This document shows, one piece after another, positions 1 through 7,278 of a DNA stretch of 64,000 bases. Both the position numbers and the translations under genes were made by a program. Every line of letters starts with the position of its first letter. Within the stretch, counting starts at the first letter, position 1. Under the pieces are notes generated by a model. The model had not been told where the DNA came from. It searched no databases and saw nothing but the letters and a program-made list of their open reading frames with translations. This DNA comes from Caldimonas caldifontis (GTDB lineage Bacteria > Pseudomonadota > Gammaproteobacteria > Burkholderiales > Burkholderiaceae_C): assembly GCF_002930615.1 (NCBI RefSeq), contig NZ_PSNX01000008.1, positions 120,594 through 184,593 of the forward strand, written 5' to 3'.

Positions 1-773
1 ACGAAGGACACGTTGAAGAAGGTGCCGCCGAAGCCGGCCTTGCGCGCCTCGCGGATGAAGGCGGCACAGCTCTTGTAGGCACTGATCTGCACGATGGCCT
101 GGGGCTGGGCCGGCAGGATGGATTGCACCGCGCCGGCCACGTCCACGGTGTTGCGCTGCACCGTGCCCAGCGACACCGGCTTCAGGCTGATCGCCGCCAG
201 CGCGCGCTGCACACCCGTGAGGCCCGCCATCCCGTAGCTGTCGTCCTGGTAGAACACGGCGATGCGGTTCAGGCCCAGGGAGGTGAGGTTCTTCACGATC
301 AGCGCGGTCTCGTCGTAGTAGGACGCGCGGACATGGAAAACGTAGCGGCTGAAGGGTTCGCGCAGCACCTCGGCCCCCGTGAAGGGCCCCAGGAAGGGGG
401 TGCGCGACTCATTGATCACGGGCAGGGCCGCCGCGCTCGTGGGCGTGCCCACGTAACCGAAGAGCGCAAAGACGCCGTCGCTGACAAACTTCTCCGTGTT
501 GGCCTTGCAGCGATCCGGCTCGTAGCCGTCGTCCAGCGTGCGCAGCTCGATCTGACGCCCGCCGATGCCGCCGCTGGCGTTGACCTGATCGAAGACCAGG
601 CGGGCGCCCTGGTTCATCTGCAGGCCCAGTTCAGCCGCCGGGCCCGAGAAGGCGGCCGACTGACCGAGCACGATGCGTTCGGATTGCGCCCAGGCGGGCA
701 GACTCAGCGCCACGCCGGCGGCTGCGGCTTGCCGGATCAGGCTGCGCCGCGTGAGGGGAGAATGGGGGGTCAT
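1..773 (-). CDS. ABC transporter substrate-binding protein, branched-chain amino acid type (partial)
   Basis: Periplasmic receptor of an ABC importer, family of LivK-like Periplasmic_binding_protein type I receptors. The gene starts at 773 on the minus strand and runs off the left edge, so about 257 residues are visible. The N-terminus MTPHSPLTRRSLIRQAAAAG followed by a hydrophobic stretch ending in PAWAQ is a Tat-like or Sec signal with an Ala-x-Ala cleavage site. After it come the typical ERIVLGQSAAFSGPAAELG start of the mature domain, an FDQVNASGGIGGRQIEL segment and LFGYVGTPTSAAALPV, all hallmarks of this receptor family. The ligand cannot be told; in Burkholderiales such receptors bind amino acids or aromatic acids. 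Its permease genes are not in view. It is divergent from the molybdopterin oxidoreductase gene. Confidence 0.9.
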   Translation of the reverse strand, partial: MTPHSPLTRRSLIRQAAAAGVALSLPAWAQSERIVLGQSAAFSGPAAELGLQMNQGARLVFDQVNASGGIGGRQIELRTLDDGYEPDRCKANTEKFVSDGVFALFGYVGTPTSAAALPVINESRTPFLGPFTGAEVLREPFSRYVFHVRASYYDETALIVKNLTSLGLNRIAVFYQDDSYGMAGLTGVQRALAAISLKPVSLGTVQRNTVDVAGAVQSILPAQPQAIVQISAYKSCAAFIREARKAGFGGTFFNVSF

Positions 774-845
774 CAGGACGGTCTTGTTGTGCTTTGTGAG
801 GGGGTGCCGGCCAGTTCCGGGCCCCCTGGGGATCGTGTGCCAATT

Positions 846-2912
846 ATGAACAGTTCAGTCGATGCGCGCAGTGCAATGGATCACGCTGCCCCCCGGATCG
901 TGCGGGGCGCGTGCCCGCACGACTGCCCCGACACCTGCGCCATGCAAGTGGTGGTCGAGGCGGGGCGGGCCGTGCGGGTGCAAGGTCATCCCGAACACCC
1001 GTCCACCCACGGGGCGCTGTGCCGCAAGGTGTCGCGCTATGTGGAGCGCAGCTACCACCCGGAACGGGTGCTGCACCCGCTCAAGCGTGTCGGGCCCAAA
1101 GGGGCCGGACAGTTCGAGCGCGTGAGCTGGGACGAGGCACTGGAGGGCATTGCGCAGCGACTGGGTGCGATTGCCGCGCGCGACCCCGAGGCCATCCTGC
1201 CCTACAGCTACGCCGGCACCATGGGACTGGTGCAGGGCGAAAGCATGGCCGCCCGCTTCTTCCATCGTCTGGGCGCCTCGTTGCTGGACCGTACCATCTG
1301 CGCCAGCGCCGGGGCCGAGGCGCTGACGGCCACCTACGGCGGCAAGGTGGGCATGCATGTCGAGCACTTCGCCGAGAGCCGCCTCATCCTCATCTGGGGC
1401 AGCAACTCCATCGCGTCGAACCTGCACTTCTGGAGCGTGGCCCAGGAGGCCAAGCGGCGCGGCGCGCGGCTGGTGTGCATCGACCCCCGCCGCACCGAAA
1501 CGGCCGACAAGTGCCACCAGCACATCGCCCTGCGCCCGGGCACCGACGGGGCGCTGGCGCTGGGACTGATGCACGAGTTGATCGTGAACGGCTGGCTGGA
1601 TGACGACTACATCGAGCGTCACACCCTGGGCTGGCCGGCCCTGCATGAGCGGGCCCTGCAATGGCCGCCCGAGCGCGTGGCGGCCGAATGCGGCCTGGAT
1701 GCGCAGGGGGTGCGCGACCTGGCACGCGACTACGCGACGATGACGCCCGCCGCCATCCGTCTGAACTACGGCATGCAGCGGGCCCGCGGTGGCGGCAATG
1801 CGGTGCGGCTGATCGCCATCCTGCCCTGCCTGACCGGCGCCTGGCGCCACCGAGGGGGCGGGATGCTGCTGTCCAGCTCGGGCTGGTTCCCGGTGGACCG
1901 CGCCGCCTTGCAGCGGCCCGACCTGCTGGGGCATCGCCGCCCGCGCACGATCAACATGAGCACCATCGGCGACGACCTGCTGCGCGAGGCCTCGCCCGGC
2001 TTCGGTCCGAAGATCGAGGCCTTGGTGGTCTACAACAGCAACCCGGTGGCGGTGGCTCCCGAGTCGCCGAAGGTGGTGCAGGGCTTTGCCCGCGAGGACC
2101 TTTTCACCGTCGTGCTGGAGCACTTCCTCACCGACACCGCCGACCACGCCGACTATGTGCTGCCGGCCACCACCCAGCTGGAGCACCTGGATGTGCACAC
2201 CAGCTACGGCCACACCGACGTGCTGATCAACGAGCCGGCCATCGACCCCGTGGGCGAGGCCCGGCCCAACACGCAGATCTTTCGCGACCTCGCTGCACGC
2301 ATGGGCTACACCGAGCCTTGCTTTGCCGAGACGGATGAAGAGATCGCCGCCCAGGCCTTTGGCGGGCGCATCACGCTGGCGCAACTGCGCGAGCGCGGCT
2401 GGGTGAAGCTGCCGCTGCCCGAGGCGCCCTTTGCCAGTGGTGGCTTCCCCTCGGCCAGCGGTCGCTGCGAGATCGACTCGCCCCGCCACGGGGTGCCCGA
2501 CTACCTGCCCAACCACGAATCCGCCACATCCACGCCCGGGCTGGCGGCGCGCTACCCGCTGGCCATGATTTCGCCGCCGGCGCGCAACTTCCTGAATTCC
2601 AGCTTCGTGAACGTGAAGAGCCTGCGCGACATCGAGGGCGAGCCGCTGCTGGAGATTCACCCGGAGGATGCGGCCTCGCGCGGCATCGCGGACGGGGGCG
2701 TGGTGCGCGTGTTCAACGACCGCGGCGAGTACTGGTGCACGGCCCGTGTGAGCGACCGGGCCCGCCCTGGCGTTGTCAACGGCCTGGGCATCTGGTGGCG
2801 CAAGCTGGGCCTGCGGGGCAGCAACGTGAACGAGCTCACACACCAGCACCTGACCGATCTGGGACGTGCGCCCTGCTTCTACGACGTGCTGGTCGAGGTG
2901 GCTGCGGCGTAG
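846..2912 (+). CDS. molybdopterin-dependent oxidoreductase (MopB superfamily, [4Fe-4S])
   Basis: Molybdenum/tungsten bis-MGD enzyme of the DMSO reductase superfamily, 688 residues from ATG 846 (a second in-frame ATG lies at 876). The N-terminal Fe-S motif is visible as Cys23, Cys27, Cys31 and Cys59 (C-x3-C-x3-C-x27-C). The central Molybdopterin domain follows, and the C-terminal molydop-binding beta-barrel starts near residue 560 (PLAMISPPARNFLNSSF region). There is no Tat signal, so it should be cytoplasmic, unlike respiratory relatives. No small electron-transfer subunit is encoded next to it, as is usual for the stand-alone 'molybdopterin oxidoreductase family protein' group of Burkholderiales. 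The substrate is unknown. The open frame extends upstream to 123, but that part overlaps the divergent receptor gene and is not coding in character. Confidence 0.9.
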   Translation: MNSSVDARSAMDHAAPRIVRGACPHDCPDTCAMQVVVEAGRAVRVQGHPEHPSTHGALCRKVSRYVERSYHPERVLHPLKRVGPKGAGQFERVSWDEALEGIAQRLGAIAARDPEAILPYSYAGTMGLVQGESMAARFFHRLGASLLDRTICASAGAEALTATYGGKVGMHVEHFAESRLILIWGSNSIASNLHFWSVAQEAKRRGARLVCIDPRRTETADKCHQHIALRPGTDGALALGLMHELIVNGWLDDDYIERHTLGWPALHERALQWPPERVAAECGLDAQGVRDLARDYATMTPAAIRLNYGMQRARGGGNAVRLIAILPCLTGAWRHRGGGMLLSSSGWFPVDRAALQRPDLLGHRRPRTINMSTIGDDLLREASPGFGPKIEALVVYNSNPVAVAPESPKVVQGFAREDLFTVVLEHFLTDTADHADYVLPATTQLEHLDVHTSYGHTDVLINEPAIDPVGEARPNTQIFRDLAARMGYTEPCFAETDEEIAAQAFGGRITLAQLRERGWVKLPLPEAPFASGGFPSASGRCEIDSPRHGVPDYLPNHESATSTPGLAARYPLAMISPPARNFLNSSFVNVKSLRDIEGEPLLEIHPEDAASRGIADGGVVRVFNDRGEYWCTARVSDRARPGVVNGLGIWWRKLGLRGSNVNELTHQHLTDLGRAPCFYDVLVEVAAA

Positions 2913-2941
2913 ACTGCGCGGCGGAGGTCACGGTGGCAACG

Positions 2942-4042
2942 ATGCGCAGGCGAGGTCTGTGGACGGTGATGGGCGTGGGCGCCCTGGCCCTGGGCGGGGG
3001 GCTGCTCGTGGCCGGCTGCGGCACCGTGGGCTACCTGGCCCAGTCGGTGCAGGGGCACCTCAGCCTGGTGCATCAGGCCCGGCCGGTAGACCAGTGGCTT
3101 GCAGACGAGACCACGCCCGAGCCGCTGCGTGAGCGCCTGGCGCTGAGTCAGCGCATCCGCGATTTCGCGGTGGCCGAACTGGCCCTGCCCGACAACCGCA
3201 GCTACCGGGGCTATGCCGACCTGGGCCGCCCGGCAGCGGTGTGGAACGTGGTGGCCGTGCCCGAGCTGAGCCTCACGCTCAAGACCTGGTGCTTCCCGGT
3301 GGTGGGCTGCGTGGGCTACCGCGGCTACTACGACCGTGCCCAGGCCGAGGCCTTTGCTGAAGGCTTGCGCCAGCAGGGCTACGAGGTGCGCGTCTATGGT
3401 GTGCCGGCGTACTCCACCCTGGGACGGCTCGACTGGCTGGGCGGCGACCCCCTGCTCAACACCTTCATCCGCTACCCCGAGGGCGAGCTGGCGCGGCTCA
3501 TCTTTCACGAACTGGCGCACCAGATCGTCTATGTGAAGGACGACACCACCTTCAACGAATCCTTCGCCACGGCCGTGGAGCGTCTGGGGGTGCAACGCTG
3601 GCTGGATCTGCACGCCACGTCCGCGGCGCGGGAGGAGTATGAACGCTTCGACGCCCGCCGGCGCGACTTCCAGGCCCTGGTGCTGCGCTACCGTGACCGC
3701 CTGGCGCAGGTCTATGCCGGCGCCGGGGACGACGACGACAAGCGCCGCGGCAAGGCCGAGGTGCTGGCTGCCATGCGTGCCGAACACGCGCGCCTGAAGG
3801 CTGGGCCCTGGGAGGGCTTTGCCGGCTACGACCGCTGGTTCGAAGAAGCCAACGGCGCCTCGCTGGCCGTGCTGGCCAGCTACACCGAGCTCGTGCCGGG
3901 CTTCGAGCAGCTCTTCGTCGCCCGCGGCCAGAGCTTCCCGCAGTTTTATGATGCCGTGCGCGAGCTGGCGCGTCAGCCCCGCGACGAGCGCCGCCAGGCC
4001 CTCACTTCCCCCACGATTGCCGAAAAGGACCCTGCTCGATGA
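2942..4042 (+). CDS. predicted zinc aminopeptidase, lipoprotein (COG4324 / PF10023 family)
   Basis: 366 residues. The N-terminus is a lipoprotein signal: a hydrophobic run followed by LLVAGC with the lipidated Cys at about residue 26, so the enzyme should be membrane-anchored facing the periplasm. The metal-binding motif HELAH is at about 189-193, with the downstream glutamate helix FNESFATAVE providing the third ligand in gluzincin style. Length and the sequence between CVGYRGYYD and the HELAH helix match the bacterial 'predicted aminopeptidase' family; enzymatic specificity has not been firmly set for the family. ATG 2942 was chosen because it directly precedes the signal peptide; a GTG nine bases upstream is possible. 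It starts 29 bases after the molybdopterin gene and its end overlaps the next gene by 4 bases. Confidence 0.85.
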   Translation: MRRRGLWTVMGVGALALGGGLLVAGCGTVGYLAQSVQGHLSLVHQARPVDQWLADETTPEPLRERLALSQRIRDFAVAELALPDNRSYRGYADLGRPAAVWNVVAVPELSLTLKTWCFPVVGCVGYRGYYDRAQAEAFAEGLRQQGYEVRVYGVPAYSTLGRLDWLGGDPLLNTFIRYPEGELARLIFHELAHQIVYVKDDTTFNESFATAVERLGVQRWLDLHATSAAREEYERFDARRRDFQALVLRYRDRLAQVYAGAGDDDDKRRGKAEVLAAMRAEHARLKAGPWEGFAGYDRWFEEANGASLAVLASYTELVPGFEQLFVARGQSFPQFYDAVRELARQPRDERRQALTSPTIAEKDPAR

Positions 4043-4404
4043 GCGAGATTGCCATCCACCGTGAACACGCCCTGGGCCTGGCGCGGGCCCGCGAGATCGC
4101 CTGGCAATGGGCCGAGGACGCCGAGGAGAAGTTCGGCATGGAGTGCACGGTGGAAGAGGGCGAGGACGGCGACGTCGTGCACTTCACGCGCGCCGGCGTG
4201 AACGGCACACTGACCGTGGCCCCCGATCACTTCGACCTGCAGGCCAGGCTCGGCTTCCTGCTGGGCGCCTTTGCCAAGACCATCGAGGCCGAGATCCAGA
4301 AGAACCTGGACACCTTGCTGGCCTTGGAGGCACGCAAGGCAACACCCGCCAGGAAAGCCAAGACGGCCGCCCCCGCGAAGAAGGCCGCCGCCCGGAAGAA
4401 GTGA
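4039..4404 (+). CDS. polyhydroxyalkanoic acid system family protein (PF09650-like)
   Basis: 121-residue protein with the pattern of the PHA granule-associated/regulatory family found beside PHA genes: an N-terminal domain SEIAIHREHALGLARAREIA, then a beta-rich middle and DHFDLQARLGFLLGAFAKTIEAEI, followed by a basic tail. The last 25 or so residues are Lys/Ala-rich (repeats of the type ARKAKTAAPAKKAAARKK), resembling a histone H1-like tail that could bind nucleic acid or granule surface. It starts inside the stop of the aminopeptidase gene (ATGA overlap) so the two are translationally coupled. Its neighbours, an acyl-CoA-binding protein and a wax ester synthase, make a storage-lipid role plausible. 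The function is inferred from family and context. Confidence 0.8.
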   Translation: MSEIAIHREHALGLARAREIAWQWAEDAEEKFGMECTVEEGEDGDVVHFTRAGVNGTLTVAPDHFDLQARLGFLLGAFAKTIEAEIQKNLDTLLALEARKATPARKAKTAAPAKKAAARKK

Positions 4405-4414
4405 TGTGCTCCGG

Positions 4415-4456
4415 AAGTGAGCTGGAGGCGGCCGCACGGGCCGCAGCCGCTCACTT
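4415..4456. terminator. bidirectional hairpin between convergent genes
   Basis: An interrupted inverted repeat: outer arms AAGTGAGC (4415-4422) and GCTCACTT (4449-4456), inner arms GCGGCC/GGCCGC around a short loop. It sits between the converging PHA-family gene and the acyl-CoA-binding protein gene and overlaps the stop codon of the latter. There is no T-run, so a Rho-independent terminator is only probable; mRNA 3'-end protection is an alternative. Confidence 0.5.
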
Positions 4457-4705
4457 CAGGGATTCGATCAGGTCGATGTAGGACTGCTTGGCCTCGTCGG
4501 CGCTCTGGCCCTTCAGGGCATTCCAGGCATCCCACTTGGCGCGGCCCACCATGTCGGTGAAGCCCGGGCGCGAGCCTTCCACGTCGCCCACCGTGGCCTG
4601 CTTGTACAGCGCGTAGATCTTCAGCAGGGTCATGTTGTCCGGCTTCTCGGGCAGGGTCTTGGACTCGGCGACAGCCTTCTCGAAGGCGGCTTGCAGGTCG
4701 GCCAT
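4451..4705 (-). CDS. acyl-CoA-binding protein (ACBP)
   Basis: 84 residues, the standard size of a single ACBP domain. The sequence runs through the four-helix fold in order: LQAAFEKAVAESKTLP, then NMTLLKIYALYKQATVGDV (the conserved YxLYKQAT motif that contacts the CoA), and GRAKWDAWNALKGQSADEAK (the KWxAW motif). It binds medium/long-chain acyl-CoA in the cytoplasm and acts as a pool former or carrier. A Shine-Dalgarno-like GAGGAGCACCCC stands just before ATG. It is divergent from the wax ester synthase/DGAT gene, which consumes acyl-CoA, giving a sensible functional pair. Bacterial ACBPs are patchy in distribution but well known in Burkholderiales. Confidence 0.95.
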   Translation of the reverse strand: MADLQAAFEKAVAESKTLPEKPDNMTLLKIYALYKQATVGDVEGSRPGFTDMVGRAKWDAWNALKGQSADEAKQSYIDLIESLK

Positions 4706-4820
4706 GGGGTGCTCCTCAAGGGTTGGTGGAAACGTCGATTGACGCGCAATGCTGCGGTGCAGATGCTAGTGCGCATCTTGCCGCAAGAATAGAGCAGCCT
4801 CCTCAAGGAAAGAACAACGC

Positions 4821-6239
4821 ATGCCCGCAACGACGCAGCGCATGGCCCGGGTCGACACCGCCTGGCTGCGCATGGACACCGAGGCCAACCTGATGCTCAT
4901 CGTGGGCATGTGGCGGCTCTTCCCCGGCATCACGCTTCAGGCCCTGCGCGATCGCATCGAGCAGCGCCTGCTGAAGTACCGGCGCTTCCGCCAGAAGGTG
5001 GTCGAGGACGCCATGGGCGCAAGCTGGGTGATCGACCCCGACTTCGACATCGCCCGCCACGTGCGCGCCGAAACCCTCAGGCCCCGGCGCGGCCAGTCGC
5101 CGATGCAGGCCCTGCAGGCGCGCATCGCCGAACTCGCCACCACGCCGCTGGACCCCGCCCACCCGCTGTGGGAGATGCGCCTGGTCGAACACTTCGACGG
5201 CGGCAGCGTCCTGATCGCGCGCATCCACCACTGCATCGCCGACGGCATCGCGCTCATCACCGTCATGCTCTCGCTCACCGACGGCGGCACCCTGCCCAAG
5301 CTGCGCGAGCCGCGGCCCGATGACGAACGCGACTGGCTCACCGATGCCGTGCTCAAGCCCTTGACCGACGTCACGGTGAAGGCCATCGGCCTGACCGGCC
5401 AGGGCATGGCCAAGTCGATGGAGATGATGGCCCACCCCGGCATGCCGCTGCAGGGCTCGATCGACCTCGCGCGCATGGGCGTGCAGGTGGTCAGCGACGC
5501 CGCTGCGATTGCGCTGATGAGCGACGACTCGCCCACGCGCCTGAAAGGCACCCCCGGTCCGTCCAAGCGCGTGGCCTGGGGCGAGCCCGTGCCGCTGGAC
5601 GAAGTGAAGGCCATCGGCAAGGCCCTGGGCTGCTCGGTGAACGACGTGGTGCTGGCCTGCGCGGCCGGCGCCATCGGCGACTACCTGCGAGCGCACGGTG
5701 AAGACCCGACCGGCAAGGAGATCCGCGCCATGGTGCCGGTGAACCTGCGGCCCATGGCCGAAGCGCATCAACTCGGCAACCGTTTCGGCCTGGTGCCGCT
5801 GGTGCTGCCCATCGGCATCGCCAACCCCATCGAACGTGTGTTTGCCGTGCGCGCGCGCATGGCCGAACTCAAGGGCAGCTACCAGCCCCTGCTGGCCTTT
5901 GCCGTGCTGGCGATGGCGGGCCTTTTGATCAAGCCCGTGCAGCACACCCTGCTGAACTACTTCGCCCGCAAGGCCACGGCCGTGATGACCAACGTGCCCG
6001 GGCCGCGCGAGCCGCTGAAGTTCTGCGGCTCCACGCTCGAGCAGGTGATGTTCTGGGTGCCCCAGTCCGGCGACATCGGCATGGGCCTGAGCATCCTCTC
6101 CTACGGTGGCGGCGTGCAGTTCGGCCTCATCACCGATGCCAAGCTCTGCCCCGACCCCCAGACCATCACCGCCAAGTTCCGGCAGGAGTTCGAGTCGCTG
6201 CTGATGGTGACCTTGATGCTGCCGTGGGGGGAGGGGTAG
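4821..6239 (+). CDS. wax ester synthase / diacylglycerol O-acyltransferase (WS/DGAT)
   Basis: Bifunctional acyltransferase that esterifies fatty alcohols or diacylglycerol with acyl-CoA to form storage neutral lipids at the membrane. 472 residues, the normal length. The catalytic HHxxxDG motif is present as HHCIADG at about residues 136-142, preceded by DPAHPLWEMRLVEHFDGG as in the family. Further family blocks are NDVVLACAAGAIGDYL, RAMVPVNLRP and NVPGPREPLKFCG near the C-terminus (the conserved NVPGP motif). An AAGGAA ribosome-binding site lies 10 bases before ATG 4821. The ACBP gene is divergent 115 bases upstream and a PHA-family protein is close by, so this is a small neutral-lipid/PHA storage neighbourhood. 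Confidence 0.93.
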   Translation: MPATTQRMARVDTAWLRMDTEANLMLIVGMWRLFPGITLQALRDRIEQRLLKYRRFRQKVVEDAMGASWVIDPDFDIARHVRAETLRPRRGQSPMQALQARIAELATTPLDPAHPLWEMRLVEHFDGGSVLIARIHHCIADGIALITVMLSLTDGGTLPKLREPRPDDERDWLTDAVLKPLTDVTVKAIGLTGQGMAKSMEMMAHPGMPLQGSIDLARMGVQVVSDAAAIALMSDDSPTRLKGTPGPSKRVAWGEPVPLDEVKAIGKALGCSVNDVVLACAAGAIGDYLRAHGEDPTGKEIRAMVPVNLRPMAEAHQLGNRFGLVPLVLPIGIANPIERVFAVRARMAELKGSYQPLLAFAVLAMAGLLIKPVQHTLLNYFARKATAVMTNVPGPREPLKFCGSTLEQVMFWVPQSGDIGMGLSILSYGGGVQFGLITDAKLCPDPQTITAKFRQEFESLLMVTLMLPWGEG

Positions 6240-6244
6240 GGGGC

Positions 6245-6406
6245 ATGTCGCCGATTTACATTGAGCTTCTGAAGGGGTTCTTTACCCTTGCGGCGGTTGC
6301 CCTGGGTGGCAGTCAATCGTTTCACGCCTGCGAGCGGCGTTCTCAGAAACCGAAAGAACACCAACTGAAGACAAACGGCACACGCTCGACTAAGATCGCT
6401 GTGTGA
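6245..6406 (+). pseudogene. possible truncated small membrane protein gene
   Basis: From ATG 6245 the frame reads MSPIYIELLKGFFTLAAVAL followed by GG, which resembles the start of uncharacterised bacterial proteins that open with a single membrane helix of this kind and then continue for 150-200 residues. Here the likeness ends after about 22 residues, and the rest to the stop at 6404-6406 is low-quality sequence. It is best read as the 5' remnant of a gene broken by the arrival of the adjacent toxin-antitoxin pair. The resemblance is from memory of the family only. Confidence 0.3.
6366..6402 (+). promoter_or_regulatory. candidate promoter for leaderless toxin-antitoxin transcript
   Basis: A -35-like AAGACA (6368-6373), 17-base spacer and -10-like TAAGAT (6391-6396), each 4 of 6 to the sigma70 consensus. 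The GTG start of the toxin-like gene lies 7 bases after the -10, where transcription would begin, and there is no Shine-Dalgarno sequence. Confidence 0.4.
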
Positions 6407-6696
6407 AACCCTTCCGCTGGAACCCAGACAAAAACCTCGAGCTCCTGACCGAACGTGGAGTGACGTGCGAGCAGGTGGTGGTGGCCATCGAAGCAGGTGG
6501 TCTCTTGGATGTGCTGGCGCATCCCAACGCCAGGAAATACCCCAACCAACGACTGCTGGTTGTTGCCTGGGACGGCTATGCCTACCTGGTGCCCTACGTC
6601 GAAGAGCCGGAGTACTACTTCCTCAAGACGGTCATCCCCAGCCGCAAGGCCACACGCGACTATCTGAAGACTGGAGATCCAGATGATGCAGCCTGA
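6403..6696 (+). CDS. BrnT-like toxin of a type II toxin-antitoxin pair
   Basis: 97 residues beginning with GTG 6403. The opening KPFRWNPDKNLELLTERGVT resembles the BrnT pattern (FxWDxxKxxxNLxKHGV), followed by EQVVVAIEAGGLLDVLAHPN and a strand-rich core RLLVVAWDGYAYLVPYVEE, then FLKTVIPSRKATRDYL. BrnT relatives are RNase toxins of the RelE-like fold; RNase activity here is inferred. The gene overlaps the downstream CopG-like gene by 14 bases, the usual toxin-first order of brnTA modules. The catalytic residues of this divergent subgroup are not certain. Base composition is clearly less GC-rich than the flanking genes, consistent with acquisition. It could also be described as an uncharacterised toxin family near DUF4258. 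Confidence 0.7.
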   Translation: MKPFRWNPDKNLELLTERGVTCEQVVVAIEAGGLLDVLAHPNARKYPNQRLLVVAWDGYAYLVPYVEEPEYYFLKTVIPSRKATRDYLKTGDPDDAA

Positions 6697-7018
6697 CCCC
6701 TTTGAACTCGAAATGCTCGAAGCCTATGAGTCGGGCAAGCTGAAGTCTGTGGCCTCCAAGACCGAGCTGAATCGGCTCAAGGCAGCCGCCCGGGCCACCG
6801 CGATCAAGGATCGGCGGGTCAATATCCGGTTGTCTGCGGGCGACCTGCACGACATTCAGGTCAAGGCGCTGGAAGAGGGCATGCCCTACCAGACGCTGAT
6901 TGCCAGCATCCTGCACAAATACGTGACGGGCCGGCTGGAGGAGCGCAAGCCGCGTGGAGCGGCCGCAGTGCCGAAATCCAAGGCGACGGGGCGCCGCACC
7001 ACGCGCGGCAGCGCCTGA
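6683..7018 (+). CDS. CopG/BrnA-type antitoxin
   Basis: 111 residues. The pattern FELEMLEAYESGKLKSVASK, ATAIKDRRVNIRLSAGDLHD, KALEEGMPYQTLIASILHKYV is typical of the CopG-antitoxin family (PF12441-like), where RVNIRLS is the DNA-binding ribbon and the following helices form the ribbon-helix-helix dimer. The C-terminal 20 residues are basic and Ala/Arg-rich (AAVPKSKATGRRTTRGSA). It neutralises the upstream toxin and very likely represses the shared promoter. Two adjacent ATG codons (6683, 6686) can serve as start. It overlaps the toxin gene by 14 bases. Confidence 0.82.
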   Translation: MMQPDPFELEMLEAYESGKLKSVASKTELNRLKAAARATAIKDRRVNIRLSAGDLHDIQVKALEEGMPYQTLIASILHKYVTGRLEERKPRGAAAVPKSKATGRRTTRGSA

Positions 7019-7037
7019 GGCTTCATCGCAGAAAAGA

Positions 7038-7063
7038 CGTCGGCCCCCATATGGGGGCCGACG
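7038..7063. repeat. perfect 26-bp palindrome downstream of the antitoxin gene
   Basis: CGTCGGCCCCCAT is followed directly by its exact reverse complement ATGGGGGCCGACG, with no spacer. It starts 19 bases after the antitoxin stop. It could end transcription of the TA operon as a hairpin, or be a protein-binding or recombination site. The core TCGGCCCCC recurs in a second hairpin at 7236-7265. Confidence 0.7.
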
Positions 7064-7235
7064 GGTGTTGGCGGGCAAGATCGACTGCTGGCGTACTGCG
7101 TTGCAACCGGATGAGCGGGTGGTTGAGGGCCACCGGCTTTCCACACTCAGGTGGACTTGCCCGATGCCAGTATCTCGCTTTGTGGGTTGCGATGGAGCCC
7201 CGAAGTGCGGGGTGTTACGGCAGGAAATCACAGGA

Positions 7236-7265
7236 TCGGCCCCCTTGTTTGCGGGAGGGGGCCGA
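7236..7265 (-). terminator. hairpin at the 3' end of the tannase gene
   Basis: Arms TCGGCCCCC (7236-7244) and GGGGGCCGA (7257-7265) with a 12-base loop, 13 bases beyond the stop codon of the minus-strand tannase gene. There is no clear U-tract, so termination efficiency is uncertain. The stem shares its sequence with the palindrome at 7038-7063. The 170 bases between the two hairpins hold no convincing gene. Confidence 0.5.
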
Positions 7266-7278
7266 CCCTGACATCTGC

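Noticed and set aside
123..845. Upstream extension of the molybdopterin oxidoreductase frame
   Set aside because: It lies over the divergent solute-receptor gene, which has a clear signal peptide and family sequence.
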